Below, piece after piece: positions 23,344 through 35,294 of a DNA stretch of 64,000 nt. The first letter of the stretch is position 1. Every line of letters starts with the position of its first letter. The translations under genes were made by a program, and so were the position numbers. Source of the stretch: Lithobates sylvaticus (lineage: Eukaryota > Chordata > Amphibia > Anura > Ranidae); NCBI GenBank assembly GCA_028564925.1, contig CM053033.1:207207607-207271606 (forward strand). Direction: 5' to 3'. The notes beneath the pieces were generated by a model that was not told the origin of the DNA, made no database searches, and saw nothing but the letters and a program-made list of their open reading frames with translations.

Positions 23344-23761
23344 GGCCCCTTTCACACTGGGGCGTTTTTCAGGCGGTACAGCGCTAAAAATAGCGCCTGT
23401 ATACCGCCTGTAAAAATCCGGCCCCATTCACTCCAGTGGATCGGTGCGCTAGCAGGACGGTAAAAAAAGTCCTGCTAGCAGCATCTGTGGAGCGGTATAG
23501 GAGTGGTGTATTCACCGCTCCTATACCGCTCCTACCCATTGATTTGAATGGGACACCGCGGGGATTCCGCAGCAATACCGTCGCAAAGCGCCGCTACGGC
23601 GACGGTCTGCGGGGGGTCTTTAACCCTTTTTCGGCTGCTCGCGGGGGGGTAAAACCGCACCGCAAGCGGCCGAATACCGCGGCTAAAACGACGGTAAAGC
23701 AGCGCTAAATATAGCGCTGCTTTACCGTCACCGCGGCTCCCGCCCCAGTGTGAAAGGGGCC
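23344..23761. mobile_element. Harbinger-like MITE, GGCCCCTTTCACACTGGGGCG subfamily
   Basis: Inverted ends GGCCCCTTTCACACTGGGGC / CCCCAGTGTGAAAGGGGCC with TAA on the left and TGA on the right. Very GC-rich interior with an internal hairpin (GGAGCGGTATAGGAG). Related to 33471-33857 and 6372-6657. Confidence 0.82.
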
Positions 23762-23902
23762 TGAGAGGCCCAATAAGTAAAATTGAAAGTTTCTGTTTCA
23801 ATGACATTTCATAACTAAATACATTTTGTGGAAATGTCTTTGATTATCCCCATTCCTTAGTGACTGACATGCCCTGGTATTCTCTCATGAAATACAACTT
23901 AC

Positions 23903-23936
23903 TTTGGAATGTGTTTTCCAGCAGGACTTGCTTAGC
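23903..23936 (-). CDS. plekhg2: plekhg2 small exon after PH domain
   Basis: 34 bp, acceptor ttattttttcag, donor gtaagt. It reads AKQVLLENTFQ plus one base; mammalian PLEKHG2 continues its PH domain with AKQVLLENSLH. Confidence 0.88.
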
Positions 23937-24042
23937 CTGAAAAATAAGAAAATAATTAAAGGAAAGCCATATTGGTTTTGGATCATTCATTATTTATGTT
24001 TATAAATTTTGAGCTAATGTTTTATTTTTATTTTACTGTTAA

Positions 24043-24781
24043 AGTGTATGTAAACCCTAACCTTCCATTTCTCTTATTCCCGTTTGGTGTGTTAAATACA
24101 CCATTGAAAGCATTTTGTTAGATAAATGCAAAAATACCTATTGATCCAACCAGAAATGCAGTGAGCTGATAACTTCCTGTTCTCTTTACCTCTGCTTCAC
24201 TGTTATCAGTTACATTGTTACCATTTCTATCCACAGACTACAGAACACCTCCTCTCTGTGTAATGAAGAAAAGGGGCAGGCCTGTCCTATGATCACAACA
24301 CTGCTCCACCATAGATACCAAATGGTGAGTGAGCATTGTGACCTTGGTCAGGAAGCATGTTACTTGCAGGATCACCAGGTGAAAAAAAAAAAAAAAGGGC
24401 CCTAAAAGAAAGCAAATGCAGCCACCACATCCATGAACTGGCAGGCTGCAATAAAATACATTTTTGTCTTTGATGTTAATGACAGGTTCTGCTTGGAGCT
24501 TCACGTGTCATGTAGCTGCCCCTTCCCTTTGTCCATTTACATAAAGCTTTGTATTCTGTTCACAAGGGGGAGAGGTGGGGAGGGATCCTTGTGATCACAT
24601 GTTATACTTACCGGCTCTGTGTAATGGCTTTGCAGAGAGCATCCCCAATTCTTCTCTTCTCGGGTCCCCTTGGCTCTGGGCTCCTCCCCCCTCCCTGAGT
24701 GGCCCCATAGCAAGCCGTTTGCTATGGGGGGACTCATAGAATGCATGAAGGTTAAAAAAACCTTCAGCGTTTGTAACCACT
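24043..24781. mobile_element. TTAA element AGTGTATGTAAACCC
   Basis: Ends AGTGTATGTAAACCC and GTTTGTAACCACT, flanked by TTAA (24039-24042, 24782-24785). Non-coding interior with a poly-A tract at 24379. Confidence 0.75.
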
Positions 24782-24785
24782 TTAA

Positions 24786-25436
24786 CCACTTGCCAACCGC
24801 CTACCGCAGATTTACTGAAGCAGGTCGACTCTATTGCGCGAAATGACGTACCTGTACATCACAGCTAATGGGGGCACGTGCGCTGCTGGAGCCGCAATCG
24901 CGCACTGATTGGACACGAGATGGCAATAAGCGGGTCCGGCAGACCTGATGTATGCCGGCCACCCGCGATTGTTCCTGGGAGAGGCAGAACGGTGATCTGC
25001 CCATGTAAACAGGGACACCGATCTCTGTTTTCACCCAGTCAGAGCACCCCCCACACAGTTAGCAAGCACCCCCTAGGGACACACATAACCCTTTGATCGC
25101 CGCTGGTGTTAACCCCTTCCCTGCCAGTGTAATTAGTACAGTAACATTGCATATTTTGTAGCGCTTATCACTGTATTAATGTCACTGCTGGTCCCCAAAA
25201 AAGTGTCAAAAATGTCAGTTAGGTGTTCGATTTGTCCATTGCAATTCGCAGTCCTGCTAAAAATCGCTGATCACCGCCATTACTAGAAAAAAAATCTATT
25301 TATGAATACAAATGCCATAAAAATATCCCATAGTTGTAGATGCTATAACCTTTGCGCAAACCAATCAATATACGCTTATTGGGATTTTTTTTTACCAAAA
25401 ATATGTAGCTGAATACATATTGGCCTAAATTAATGA
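24786..25436. mobile_element. TTAA-flanked CCACTTGCC family repeat
   Basis: Begins CCACTTGCCAACCGCC right after the TTAA that also closes the previous element. Shares GCGCAAACCAATCAATATAC and ATATGTAGCTGAATAC core blocks with the copies at 12393 and 58590. The right end is lost about 25436. Confidence 0.7.
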
Positions 25437-25439
25437 TGA

Positions 25440-25738
25440 AATTTCAATCTATGCCACTTCCACCCCCCTCCCCCCACTGCCTTCTGGGAGACACACGGGT
25501 CCAAAGGAGACAGCAGGGACCATTGGGAATGCGCAGTGCGAGTGGTGCATGCGCAGTAGGGAACCAGGAAGTGAAGCCGCAAGATGGCGGCGGCAGCACC
25601 CGAGAGCCGAGGGACAGATCGGCTTCGGGTGCCGACATTGCCGGCGCCCTGGACAGGTAAGTGTCCATATTTTTAGCAGCTGCAGTATTTGTAGCTGCTG
25701 ACTTAAGAAAAAAAAAAAAAAAACGCGGAACTCCGCTT
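25440..25738. mobile_element. TTAA MITE with AGCAGCTGCAG palindrome, partial
   Basis: Contains TAGCAGCTGCAGTATTTGTA and GCGCAGTAGGGAACCAGGAA, and ends GCGGAACTCCGC then TTAA. It is the reverse of the family at 28456 and 60436. The left boundary is unclear. Confidence 0.6.
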
Positions 25739-25795
25739 AATGATGGTAAGCTACAATATATAAAATTTTTGTTTTTGGGTTTATTATCGTTTTAA

Positions 25796-26228
25796 AGTGG
25801 TTCTAAAGGCAGAAGGTTTATTTTTTTTGTATTAATGCATTCTATGCGGCAGTCCCCCTCAGCCCCCTTAATACTTACCTTGCACGAGAGTCTCGACTGT
25901 CTGGAACTCTCCCTCCTGATTGGCTGAGACACATCAGCGGATGCCATTGGCTCCTGCTTCTGTCAATCAAAGTTAGTGAGCCAATGAGGAGGGGGGAGGG
26001 CAAGCCACGGCTCCATGTCTGAATGGACACACAGAGCAGTGGCTTATCTCGGATGCCCCCATAGCAAGCTGCTTGCTGTGGGAGCAGGAGGGAGGGGGCA
26101 GGAGTGCTGGCAAGGGACCCAAGAGGAGGAGGATCTGGGCTGCTCTGTGCAAAACCACTGCACAGAGCATGTAAGTATAACATGTTTGTTATTTTTAAAC
26201 TAAAAAACAACAGGACTTTAATACCACT
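25796..26228. mobile_element. TTAA MITE AGTGGTTCTAAAGGC
   Basis: TTAA at 25792-25795 and 26229-26232; ends AGTGGTTCTAAAGGC and TTTAATACCACT. Interior includes AGCAAGCTGCTTGCTGTGGG-type hairpin sequence similar to 24700-24730. Confidence 0.72.
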
Positions 26229-26232
26229 TTAA

Positions 26233-27023
26233 GGATACATACTGAAGCTGCAAAATCTTGTGTGGGCTTCTAGGCGTCAGATTACTAAAGGGTTAAAGTA
26301 ATCTATAGAGTTAGCCATTGAATGGTACTTTTTTTTTTTTCACTTTTATTGATGTCTAACACAGCGGAACAATGTGTTACTACATCATAACACACCAATA
26401 AACATTGACGGGTTGGTAGTTTTGCTCCCTCTGACCGGGAGGAACTGAGCAGTTTGTGGAACATCTTGCTGAGTGCTTTGTACGCTCGCCTCAGTGAATT
26501 TTATTGTTTTCACATCAAAAACAGCTGGAAAGACCTTCATTGATTTAGGTGTGCATTTAAGAGTTTTTTTTTATTCTTTTCCCAAGGTAACATTTGTCTG
26601 CAAACCCTTTCCACACCTGCAAAAAAAGCTTTTACAAGTCCCTGGGGTTGTGGGAAATGAACGTCTGCCGACACTCTCAGCGGATACCATATGTACCTTC
26701 CAGGATCATTAAATGTGGGAAACTACACTTCTATGTAAAAAAAATAAAAAATCAGTATAATAAAAAAAAATACTTAAGCAGGCCAGTCTGGGTCTAACAA
26801 AGACCATGCTAATACACTCTTGCTATTATCATTTATGATATGATTTAATGTGTATGTCTGGGCAAAATAAAAAAAGAAAATATTCAGTTCATCTCTGCAA
26901 GACATATACATTCCCCAGGTTTTTTTCCCCTTTGAAATGCTGTAGCTGTTGATCTGCTAGAAAATGTATTGTGCTTCTTACTTCCTGTTTGGTCTGACAA
27001 CACAGTGCGTTTGCTGCAATTAA
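26233..27023. other. intron, nothing recognised
   Basis: No element ends or coding frame recognised; a poly-T run near 26327 and AT-rich tracts only. Confidence 0.5.
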
Positions 27024-27688
27024 AGCATTTGTCAACCCCCCCCCCCCCCCCCAAAAAAGGATCCTGCTCTTTTGAAGCATGTTATATTAGACAGTGATTG
27101 TGCTGTGTCATTTGGCCCCCTGTAACACCTAAAAAACCTGGCTGATCCTGACAGTTTCTCCCCACCCCTCTGTAAACTGACCACTGTGTATCACGGCTCC
27201 TGATCCCTGACACCGTGGTCAGTTTACATGCCTCTGTCATCAGAAGCCTGCTATCTGCTCTCCTTCCTGCGCCTGTGTCCTCCTCCCCCCTCCCCTCTCT
27301 GTCTGTGAGCTGCCCCCCCCTCCCCTCCCCTCCTCTCTCCTCTCATAACACTAACCTGTATACACCATCAGCACTGCCTCCTATTGCAGTGTCCCCCTCT
27401 GTGAATGATTTATAAATATAAATCCTGTAAATACCTAATTTTAAGAGCTGAGATTGCGATCACATGACCAGCCAGCTCTCTCCTCCAGACTGACATCAGG
27501 AATCTCAGCCCCGCCCGCTGCATCTCTCAGAATAGGAAAGGAGAAAGCTGGCCAGTCATGTGATCGCAATCTGGCAGTGAAATTGTGTATTTGCAGCATT
27601 TATTTTTATAAATCACACACAGAGGGGGATACTACAATAGAAGGCAGTGCTGATGGTGTATACAGGTTAGAGTGGCTTAACAACCACT
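27024..27688. mobile_element. TTAA foldback MITE
   Basis: TTAA at 27020-27023 and 27689-27692. Halves are inverted around about 27505 (CTGTATACACCATCAGCACT left, AGTGCTGATGGTGTATACAG right). A C-run follows the left end. Confidence 0.85.
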
Positions 27689-27726
27689 TTAAATCCCAAG
27701 TGGCTTTGTCAGCCCTGTCTGCTTAA

Positions 27727-28382
27727 AGAGGAACTGCAGTCTGCTCACATAAGTTGTAATAAAAATATCTTTGCCATTATGAAGCTTCCCTCCAACCACT
27801 TTGCATATTATTTTATATATACTGTGATTCTGTTCACTTCCTGGATTTACACAGACACACAGAGGAAAACCTCCAGCTCTGCAGCTTTCATTTTCTCTCT
27901 TATAACTCATCCCCCTCCCATCCTGGCAAACTTTCACGCGAGTGAGAGAGAGAGCTGTGCATGATGTTATAAGCCTAGACTAATGACCAGACAAGAAACA
28001 GGAAGGGGGCTGTATAAGGTATTTATTGGCAGAAAAAAAATTGTTATACTATCCAGAGTTAAAACAACAAGGGCAGAAGATTTAATAGATGTAAAGTTGA
28101 AAAAATTACTGAGGCTGGGTTTACACCATTGCGAATTGGATGCGGGTTTCCTGCATCTAATTCGAATAGCAGGAGATTTTGACCGGCTCTCGATGGAGCT
28201 GGTTCACATATCTCCGCTGCGGCTCTGGTGCAAATTTGCACAGGAGCCCTGTGCGTCTTTTGGTCCGTTTCAGGTCCGAATTCAGCCAAAAATTCATGCT
28301 GAAATCAGACCTGAAACAGTAAACCAGGACACATTGGACCCCCGCATGCGGCGATGGTGTGAACCCAGCCTGAAGGTCTGCT
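27727..28382. mobile_element. TTAA MITE AGAGGAACTGCAGTC, with nested MITE
   Basis: TTAA at 27723-27726 and 28383-28386; left end AGAGGAACTGCAGTCTG. Split by the element at 28113-28370. Confidence 0.65.
28113..28370. mobile_element. MITE GGCTGGGTTTACACCATTGCG
   Basis: Inverted ends GGCTGGGTTTACACCATTGC / GATGGTGTGAACCCAGCC with exact TGA duplications (28110-28112, 28371-28373). A 3-bp target fits the Harbinger-like group. Confidence 0.8.
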
Positions 28383-28455
28383 TTAACTCTGCCTATCCTC
28401 CACAGCTCTTTGTATGTCTGTAATAAATTGGATTCTTATAGCTGTTTGAAGTTAA

Positions 28456-28927
28456 AGAGGAGTATCCCATAAAAAAAAAAAAAAAAAATAATTAAAAGTC
28501 AGCAGCTACAAATACTGCAGCTGCTGACTTTTAATAATCGGACACTTACCTGTTCCAGGGTGCAGCAATGCGGGGTGTCGAAGCTTCGCTAGCCCCCCCC
28601 TGATCCGCTCAGCGGCGCCGGCATTGCAACTGTGGGCACCCGGCTGTGGCTTCACAGCCGGGCACCCACTGCGCATGCGCGAGCGGCGCCGTGCGCCGTG
28701 ATTGGCCGCACAGTCATCTGGGACACGTGACAGGTCCCAGATGACTGGGGAGCCCTTCCTGCGCCGAGGGGAAGTGATGTCACCAGCCTAGGCTAGGCAG
28801 AAGGCAGACTACGAGGGACCCCCCTAGCAACAGGCATTTAGAGGTATGTAAAATACATTTCCAATTATTATTATTTTTTTTATTTTTTTTAGGATTTTTA
28901 ATTAGTTTTTTAGGGGGAAACACCACT
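28456..28927. mobile_element. TTAA MITE with AGTCAGCAGCTACAAATACTG hairpin
   Basis: TTAA at 28452-28455 and 28928-28931. Near the left end a hairpin AAAGTCAGCAGCTACAAATA / CTGCAGCTGCTGACTTTTAA, then a GC-rich interior with TGCGCATGCGC. Sisters at 25440, 40825 (split by the PLE) and 60436. Confidence 0.82.
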
Positions 28928-28972
28928 TTAAGCTTCAATAATTATTTCACTCTTAGCTATGCAAAATGTTAC

Positions 28973-29059
28973 CTTCTGAGGGATGGATGCTGGGTGGTTT
29001 TCTACAATAAGACGCTTTATATAATAGATCCAGAGTCGTTTCTCCTCCTGATTTCTAGC
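28973..29059 (-). CDS. plekhg2: plekhg2 exon, PH domain C-terminal helix
   Basis: 87 bp (29 codons), acceptor ctcttcctcag, donor gtaaca. It encodes [20 protein letters not shown] then NHPASIPQK, matching the PLEKHG2 PH-domain helix ([16 protein letters not shown]...[10 protein letters not shown]). Confidence 0.95.
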
Positions 29060-29556
29060 CTGAGGAAGAGAAAAGGAAAGTCATAATGTAAACCAGCAAG
29101 TGGAGCTCACAACATCATGTAAAATTGTTAGTCTATTGGCCTAATAAGGGGTGTCAGAGAGGCTTTTCTGCTGGTTTAGCTAGTATTTTACAGCCAGATT
29201 TAACCAGGCTTCTCTTGTGAGTGGCTTCCTCAGTTCTAATCAGTGGCAGGAACATACCCTAGCATTTATTTCTCAGTCACCTACCACCTAGACCACATTG
29301 GTTATCTTTTACTAAGACCAGTGGACCAATAATATGATGAATAATATTGTCAATATGAAGTAGTTCTGTACTTCAGTGTGTTTTAGTGGTGGTCAATTTG
29401 GTTCCTATATAGTCTATCTTGCCTTAAAGTAAAGCTAAAGATGTAAGGTTTTATTTTTTTTTGCCATCAATGTCTCATTGGCAAGGTTTCCCTACACTTC
29501 CTGTCCTGTACTCAACAGGAAGGAAATCTCTCCAAATTGAGTGCAATCTCCTCTTA

Positions 29557-29875
29557 TGCCGCGTACACACGGTCAGAATTTACGATGGAAACAGTCCGAT
29601 GGGAGCCTTTCTATCGGATTTTCCGATCGTGTGTATGCAATTCCGACACGCAAAATTCCGACGCATGCTCGGAAACATTTCAACGCATGCTCAGCAGCAT
29701 TAAACTTCCCTTTTATAGTGCAGTCGAACGTTTTTTATGCTGTGGTGTTATTGACCGTCGGAATTTGGTGTGACCGTGTGTAGGCAAGACAGTTTGAGCA
29801 AAATTCCGTCGGAATTCCGACGGGAAAACCATCAGAGCTTTTTCCGTCGAGAATTCCGACCGTGTGCACGCGGCA
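29557..29875. mobile_element. Harbinger-like MITE, TGCCGCGTACACACGGTC subfamily
   Basis: Exact TTA duplications (29554-29556, 29876-29878) and inverted ends TGCCGCGTACACACGGTC / GACCGTGTGCACGCGGCA. About 100 bp shorter than its sisters at 22355 and 39267. Confidence 0.87.
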
Positions 29876-30195
29876 TTAGGTAGCTGTCAAAGGAAGTTCC
29901 CCTACTGGAAGATTTTCCATCTATTTCTGGTTTGGTGACAGCTCAAAATGTTGACATTTTTCTCTCTTTCTGTCCTAGTGACAGCAGTAATTAGGACAAA
30001 CAGGAGAGGGTGGATCTCCCCAAAAAGTTCACAGACAGCAAGTTAATATGGGTTCTAACCCTTTCCCAATCTATCCAAAACCAAAAAAAATATAAAGTTT
30101 TGGCTTTAGATACTCTTTAACCTCATTGGTTGCAATGTCTTATCTTGACAAGAATAAGAATTATGTGGTTCAATAAAGTGTCAGTCATCACTGAC

Positions 30196-30288
30196 CTGGA
30201 TGATTTGCTGGTGCTTCGGGATGGTCAAGTCTGAGACTCGAAAGCTTAAACTATCCTTCAGATGCTCTGTCAGGGCCAGGCTGCAGCA
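30196..30288 (-). CDS. plekhg2: plekhg2 exon, PH domain part 2
   Basis: 93 bp (31 codons), acceptor ctttttctccag, donor gtcagt. It reads CCSLALTEHLKDSLSFRV then SDLTIPKHQQIIQ; mammalian PLEKHG2 has FKVSDLTIPKHRHLLQ. The SDLTIPKH string separates PLEKHG2 from PLEKHG1 and PLEKHG3. Confidence 0.95.
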
Positions 30289-30956
30289 CTGGAGAAAAAG
30301 AAAAGATAAAAGGCAACTCATTTAATATAAAAATCATCAAAGTTTCTTTGACCACCATCACTGGGGAAAATTTTCTTTGCATGTACAAAGTATATTTTTA
30401 AAGATTTTGTATTCACATTTTCCATATTTATTGTAGGTTACCTTAGTCAGATTTAGAGATACGTGTCACTAATAAACCTTCACATATGTTTGGGCTTTTC
30501 TACTGCAGATAAACCTAGCCTATTAAAACTCTGCTATGTTGCAGCTTTCTGGCTGCCGCAGTATCCTGAAACTTCCAGGTGTGTCGACTACGTGGTACCT
30601 ACAAGGAGGAACCACAGGGTGCAGTGGCGGAGATTTGCAACAAAGTGTATCTATAATCCCAATGCTCCTCTGCCCCATAACAGAAAGGGAAGGTATACAC
30701 AAGAGGGAAAGGTACCAGCCTTTACTCTAGAATAAAGGAAAAGTAACATCTTGATCATTTGAAACCTCGCCTGTACACGACATCACTAACTTAATATGGT
30801 GTTTCTTCTTAATGCATTAGGAAAAGGAAGCGACAATAGTCAAGTGAAGCGGGAACCAGTAAAGAACACCATCTTTGGTCCACACCCTAGGCCCCATAGC
30901 AGCTGTAAAATCAATGGTAAGTACTGGCATTTATATGGTTTGATTCATGTGTGGGT

Positions 30957-30957
30957 T

Positions 30958-31010
<53 letters not shown>
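30957..31010. repeat. AT dinucleotide microsatellite
   Basis: About 26 uninterrupted TA units. Confidence 0.97.
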
Positions 31011-31013
<3 letters not shown>

Positions 31014-31600
31014 ACCCTTTCAAGACAAAGCCTATTTCTGACATTAGGTGTTAACAAGTTAAAATCCGTATTTTTTGCTAGAAAATTACTTAGAGCCCCC
31101 AAACATTATATATATTTTTTAGCCAAGAATCTAGAGAATAAAATGGTGATTGTTGCAATATTTTATGTCACACGATATTTGTGCAGCAGTGTTTTAAACG
31201 CAACTTTTTGAGAAAAGGGAGACTTTCTTGAATTTTAAAAAAACGAAACAGTAAAGTTAGCCCGATTTTTTAATAATTTAAAAGATTTAATAATGTGAAA
31301 GATGATGTTATACCGAGTAAATAGATACCAAACATGTCACGCTTTATAATTGCACGCACTCGTAGAATGGCGACAAACGGTACCTAAAAATCTTTTTTTA
31401 CGGTTACCAGGTTAGAGTTACAGAGGAGGTCTAGTGCTAGAATTATCGCTCTCGCTCGGATGATCGCGGCGATACCTCACATGTGTCATTTGAACACCGT
31501 TTACATATGCGAGCGCGACTTCCCTATGCGTTTTCTTTGCTGCACGAGCTCGCGGGGATGGGGGCGCTTAAAAAAAAAATATTTTTTTCTTATTTATTTA
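31011..31600. repeat. interspersed repeat, TCTAGAGAATAAAATGG family
   Basis: Parallel to 21666-22075 and lacking the hAT MITE found there. No coding domain; class unknown. Confidence 0.7.
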
Positions 31601-31639
31601 TATATTATTAAATTGTGTTTTTAAAAAAAAAACATTTTT

Positions 31640-32105
31640 GATCACTTTTATTGCTGTCACAAGGAATGTAAACATCCCTTGTGACAGTAATAGGTGGTGA
31701 CAGGTACTCTTTATGGAGGGATCGGGGGCGACCCCCAATCCCTCCTGTGCACTTCAAAGTATTCAGAGCGCCGTTGGGGTTCCTAGCACCAAGTGGCCCA
31801 GAGATATGGGGGCGCAAAGTCGGGTCAGAAAATGTCAAGCACTTTTCTGCAGCAGAGAATGACATTTTCCGAACCGACTTTGGGGCCCCCGTATCTCGGG
31901 GCCACTTAATGATAGGAACCCCAAATTTGGATATGTTGTAGTGTTGGTTCCACTGTACCAATAGATACGGGGCCGCAAAGTCGGGTCGGAAAATGTCATT
32001 TTTTTCTGCAGAAAAGTGCTTGACTCAAGTAAAAGCCGAGGGGGGCACTTTCAGCACTAAAAAATGTGCTGAAAAATTTGGCTTATACTCGAGTATATAC
32101 GGTAT
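31640..32105. repeat. unclassified repeat ending CTTATACTCGAGTATATACGG
   Basis: Contains an internal repeat of GGGGCGCAAAGTCGGGTC / GGGCCGCAAAGTCGGGTC with GAAAATGTCA and an inverted version at 31850-31895. It ends in the self-complementary TATACTCGAGTATA. Frames across it are not convincing genes. Confidence 0.6.
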
Positions 32106-32291
32106 ACCACTACTTGAGACAAAGGAATTAAAGGAGTACAGAGAGGAACAATTGGAAGCTACTGGTACCTTACACCAAAGTTATATAAAAAAGAAATGCA
32201 AATATTCTGATAATCTTGCAAAATACTAGAAACAATAGTAAAACAATATAAAACTAAAAAAGTGTAATCTTCACAGGACAACATGACTCAC

Positions 32292-32474
32292 AAAGATATG
32301 AATTTTATAGATGTAAAGGTCCATTCTTTTCTTGGTGATCAGCAACATTTTGCTAAACAAGAAAAAAGCTCGCTCTTTCTTGACTCGCTGAACTCGGAAT
32401 GTCCCTTCCAGAACAAGTTCTCCAAACCCACTCAGGTCTGGACCTTGCCAGTTCACCAGCTTGCTTTGGATCTC
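32292..32474 (-). CDS. plekhg2: plekhg2 exon, PH domain part 1
   Basis: 183 bp (61 codons), acceptor ctgatcattccag, donor gtgagt. It encodes [40 protein letters not shown] and [20 protein letters not shown], ending F. This is the DH-PH linker and the first PH strands. FGELVLEG and FLFSKMLL are the PLEKHG1/2/3 hallmarks. Confidence 0.96.
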
Positions 32475-32650
32475 CTGGAATGATCAGAGAGGATACTGTA
32501 AGGACATTGCACCAGAAAAGGAGGAAGGTAAGAGCTAAATTCATTCTTCAAAGCAAGTTTTTATGCCTTGACGCAAGATCGTAGTGTTGTTGATCACAGC
32601 AAAACTATATTGGAATCATTGACATTGCTGAGTAAACTATAGTGGACTAT

Positions 32651-33016
32651 TGCCTCGTTTCCACTGAGCAGATCGGTTTGGTTTGGTTCGGTACGGTACG
32701 CTATTTTCAGTGTTTCCATTATGAAAGCGGCCCATACAACTGAACCACCCCGCACCATTCAGGGTCCTAATTCAGATGTGGGGCCATAGAAAATCGAACG
32801 TTTTGCTTAGGGCGGAGCTACGATACATTCCACTGATTGGCGGACAGAAAAATGTCTGCCAATCAGTGTGAGGCCACGCTAGGCATTTTTTCTAAACCCT
32901 GTATGGCCCCTGGTGGTCCGACTTGCAGTGGAAACGCTCACCTGAATAGGCCGGACCATTCCAACCCTTCCCAAACTGTACCAACCCGAACCGATCCGCT
33001 CAGTGGTAACGAGGCA
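32651..33016. mobile_element. MITE TGCCTCGTTTCCACTGAGC
   Basis: Inverted ends TGCCTCGTTTCCACTGAGC / GCTCAGTGGTAACGAGGCA; right flank TTA. Interior has GGTTTGGTTCGGTACGGTAC and a complementary CCAACCCGAACCGATCC end. Confidence 0.75.
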
Positions 33017-33470
33017 TTAGTAAACTAAAGTGAAAATCAGCAATTTTGGTATTTTCAGCTGTCCCATTGGCTTTCCTCTTTTTTAAAGCCGAGATTTTAA
33101 AATGACGGGTCCGTGTACCCACTTTCTGGGTTATTTGCTGCTAGCTTTAATTCTGCACTTGTGAATTGTTAACAAAACTTGCAGCTTGTGATATATAAGC
33201 TAAATATAGCAGCACAACTTTAAAGTGAAAATCAAGCCATGTTTTATATTTTTCTTAGTTTTAGACCCTCGTTTTTTTTTTATTGCTGTCTGTGTCCCTA
33301 TTGAAAAGATTTGCCCTTCATTTTCTATCCAGAGACTACTGCTGCAAGTATTGGAAGTAAGGGAAATCTCCCCAAGGGGGGCATAGATAGCAATTAAAAC
33401 TCGAAGAGGCTCTCACTCTTCTTTACTCTGCAAAAAAGTGTTTGTACTGGTGTCTGCTTAGGCCCCTTTC

Positions 33471-33857
33471 ACACTGAGGCGTTTTTCAGGTGCCACAGCG
33501 CTAACAATAGCGCCTGTATAGCGCCTGAAAAAAGCGTCTCCTTTCACTCCAGTGTGAAAGCCGGAGCAGGATGGTAAAAAAAGTCCTGCTAGCAGAATCC
33601 TTGGAGCGGTAAAGGAGTGGAGTATTCACCGCTCCTAAACCGCTCCTACCCATTGAAATCAATGGGGCAGCACGGCTATACCACCAGCAAAGCGTTGCTG
33701 CAGCGGCGCTTTGCGAGCAGTTTTAACCCTTTTTCGGCCGCTAGCAGGGGTTAAAACCGCCCCGCTAGTGGTCGAATAGCGCCGCTAAAACGATGGTAAA
33801 ACAATACTAAATATAGCGCTGCTTTACCGCCCACGTCCCCACCGCCCCAGTGTGAGA
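33471..33857. mobile_element. Harbinger-like MITE, GGCCCCTTTCACACTGAGGCG
   Basis: Left TTA (33468-33470) and end GGCCCCTTTCACACTGAGGC; right end diverged (CCCCAGTGTGAGA). Same subfamily as 23344. Confidence 0.75.
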
Positions 33858-34247
33858 TTTAACTTCACTTTCTGTCCTTGAGACAAGGAAATCTCCCAAA
33901 CCAGGATGCAAACAGCAATACAATTTTTTTTTTTTTTTAAATGTATTGTTTTAAAGGATTTTTCTAAAGTAAACAAATATATTAGACTGTCAGTCGATCT
34001 TCAGACTTTATTTCTACTGATGATCGCTGTTACAAAAAGGAAAGTGGGAGAAATCCAAAATTTTAGAGATGTCCCCGAACAAGAGCCAACAGGCAATTTT
34101 CCAGTGGGGACACTTGTTCCTGAGTCAACCTTATAAAAAGGGAATTCCCCTCACTTTGGTTGATCCCTATCTTTCTGTTGCGTCTCTTGGACAGGAAGTG
34201 AAATCTCTCCAATGATATACAGACAGCAAAAAATAAACTGCTTATCC

Positions 34248-34272
34248 AAAAAAAAAAAAAAAAAAAAAATTT

Positions 34273-34310
<38 letters not shown>
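34248..34310. repeat. poly-A then TA microsatellite
   Basis: About 22 A, a short TTTGAC spacer, then about 17 TA units. Confidence 0.95.
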
Positions 34311-34313
<3 letters not shown>

Positions 34314-34521
34314 CTTCAATGCATAAGGAGAAGAAGGGGGACAGCATAGTTATTCCTAAATGAAGTTAACCATCACAAAATTAAAATTACAATTAGAGCT
34401 ACCAGGCACATTAATCTATAGAGTAAGTTAGTTTGTTAATGAACATCTCTCATTCAAATGATGATCAACTTTGGTTGTGGAGCTTTACCCATCATGCTTT
34501 GCATGGTGCAATTCTCAGTAC

Positions 34522-34653
34522 CTGAAGTCTAACAGCATGTTCTTGCTTCCTCTTCATATCATTGATGTACCAGGCAACGGCAGTCATTGTGATAATGGCT
34601 TCCTCCACCACCTCGTAGCCAGGGGCATTTTTATCAAAGTGCTTAGCCAGCTC
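34522..34653 (-). CDS. plekhg2: plekhg2 exon, end of DH domain
   Basis: 132 bp (44 codons), acceptor taatttgtcacag, donor gtactg. It reads [20 protein letters not shown] followed by [20 protein letters not shown] and [23 protein letters not shown] is nearly identical to mammalian PLEKHG2. Confidence 0.96.
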
Positions 34654-35143
34654 CTGTGACAAATTAGACTAGACATCAGAATAATTGGACAAAATAATAC
34701 CAAAAAACACATGGCACCCAGCTGAGAATTTTTAGGGATATTGCCATGTGTTACACAGACTGTGACAAGTTTTATACATTTTTTTTTTTTGCTTAAAAAA
34801 GATGTGGACCTGATCACTTAAATTATTGCATAAGTTTTAACTGGATAATAAAATGTTCAATTTTTAAATCTGAAGCTTTCATAAAAATAATTCCTGATAA
34901 TTCTACAGTGGAAGTCCTTGTTCATGAACTTCCTGTTAATGCTTTGTCCCTGTTTCCCAATTAGGGTTTTGCATTGTCACTCTGTCACAGGGCTTCTGAT
35001 GGAGACTACAAGTGGCCATTTCAACACAGATTATGCTTGCATGGTCCACTGTTGTCACCACCAGGAAACCAGCCTTGAGGGTATGTCTGATGGCCAAGAG
35101 TACACAACCCCTTGGCTAAATAGTGTCCATGCCCCTGGCTCAC
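34654..35143. other. plekhg2 intron, nothing recognised
   Basis: 490 bp between two DH exons; the shortest informative introns here lack transposons. Confidence 0.6.
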
Positions 35144-35294
35144 CTGCAGGAGAAGATGGTATTTCATAATACGCTGTACAGGTTTCAGGAGATATGTCTC
35201 CAAGGGCAGGGAGTGCGATAACACCGCCTGCCGCTCTCTGAAAAACTGAACAAGTTCCTCATTCTTCATGCACTCCCGAAGGACGGAGACTGAG
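35144..35294 (-). CDS. plekhg2: plekhg2 exon, DH domain part 4 (catalytic helix)
   Basis: 151 bp, acceptor cttctccccccag, donor gtgagc. It encodes [20 protein letters not shown] and then [20 protein letters not shown], ending LLLQ. The [15 protein letters not shown] segment is the signature helix of DH exchange factors that contacts the GTPase. Confidence 0.96.

Noticed and set aside
31608-31961. Pair of 117- and 86-codon frames at 31.6-32.0 kb
   Set aside because: They overlap on opposite strands over an unclassified repeat with internal duplication; no domain recognised.
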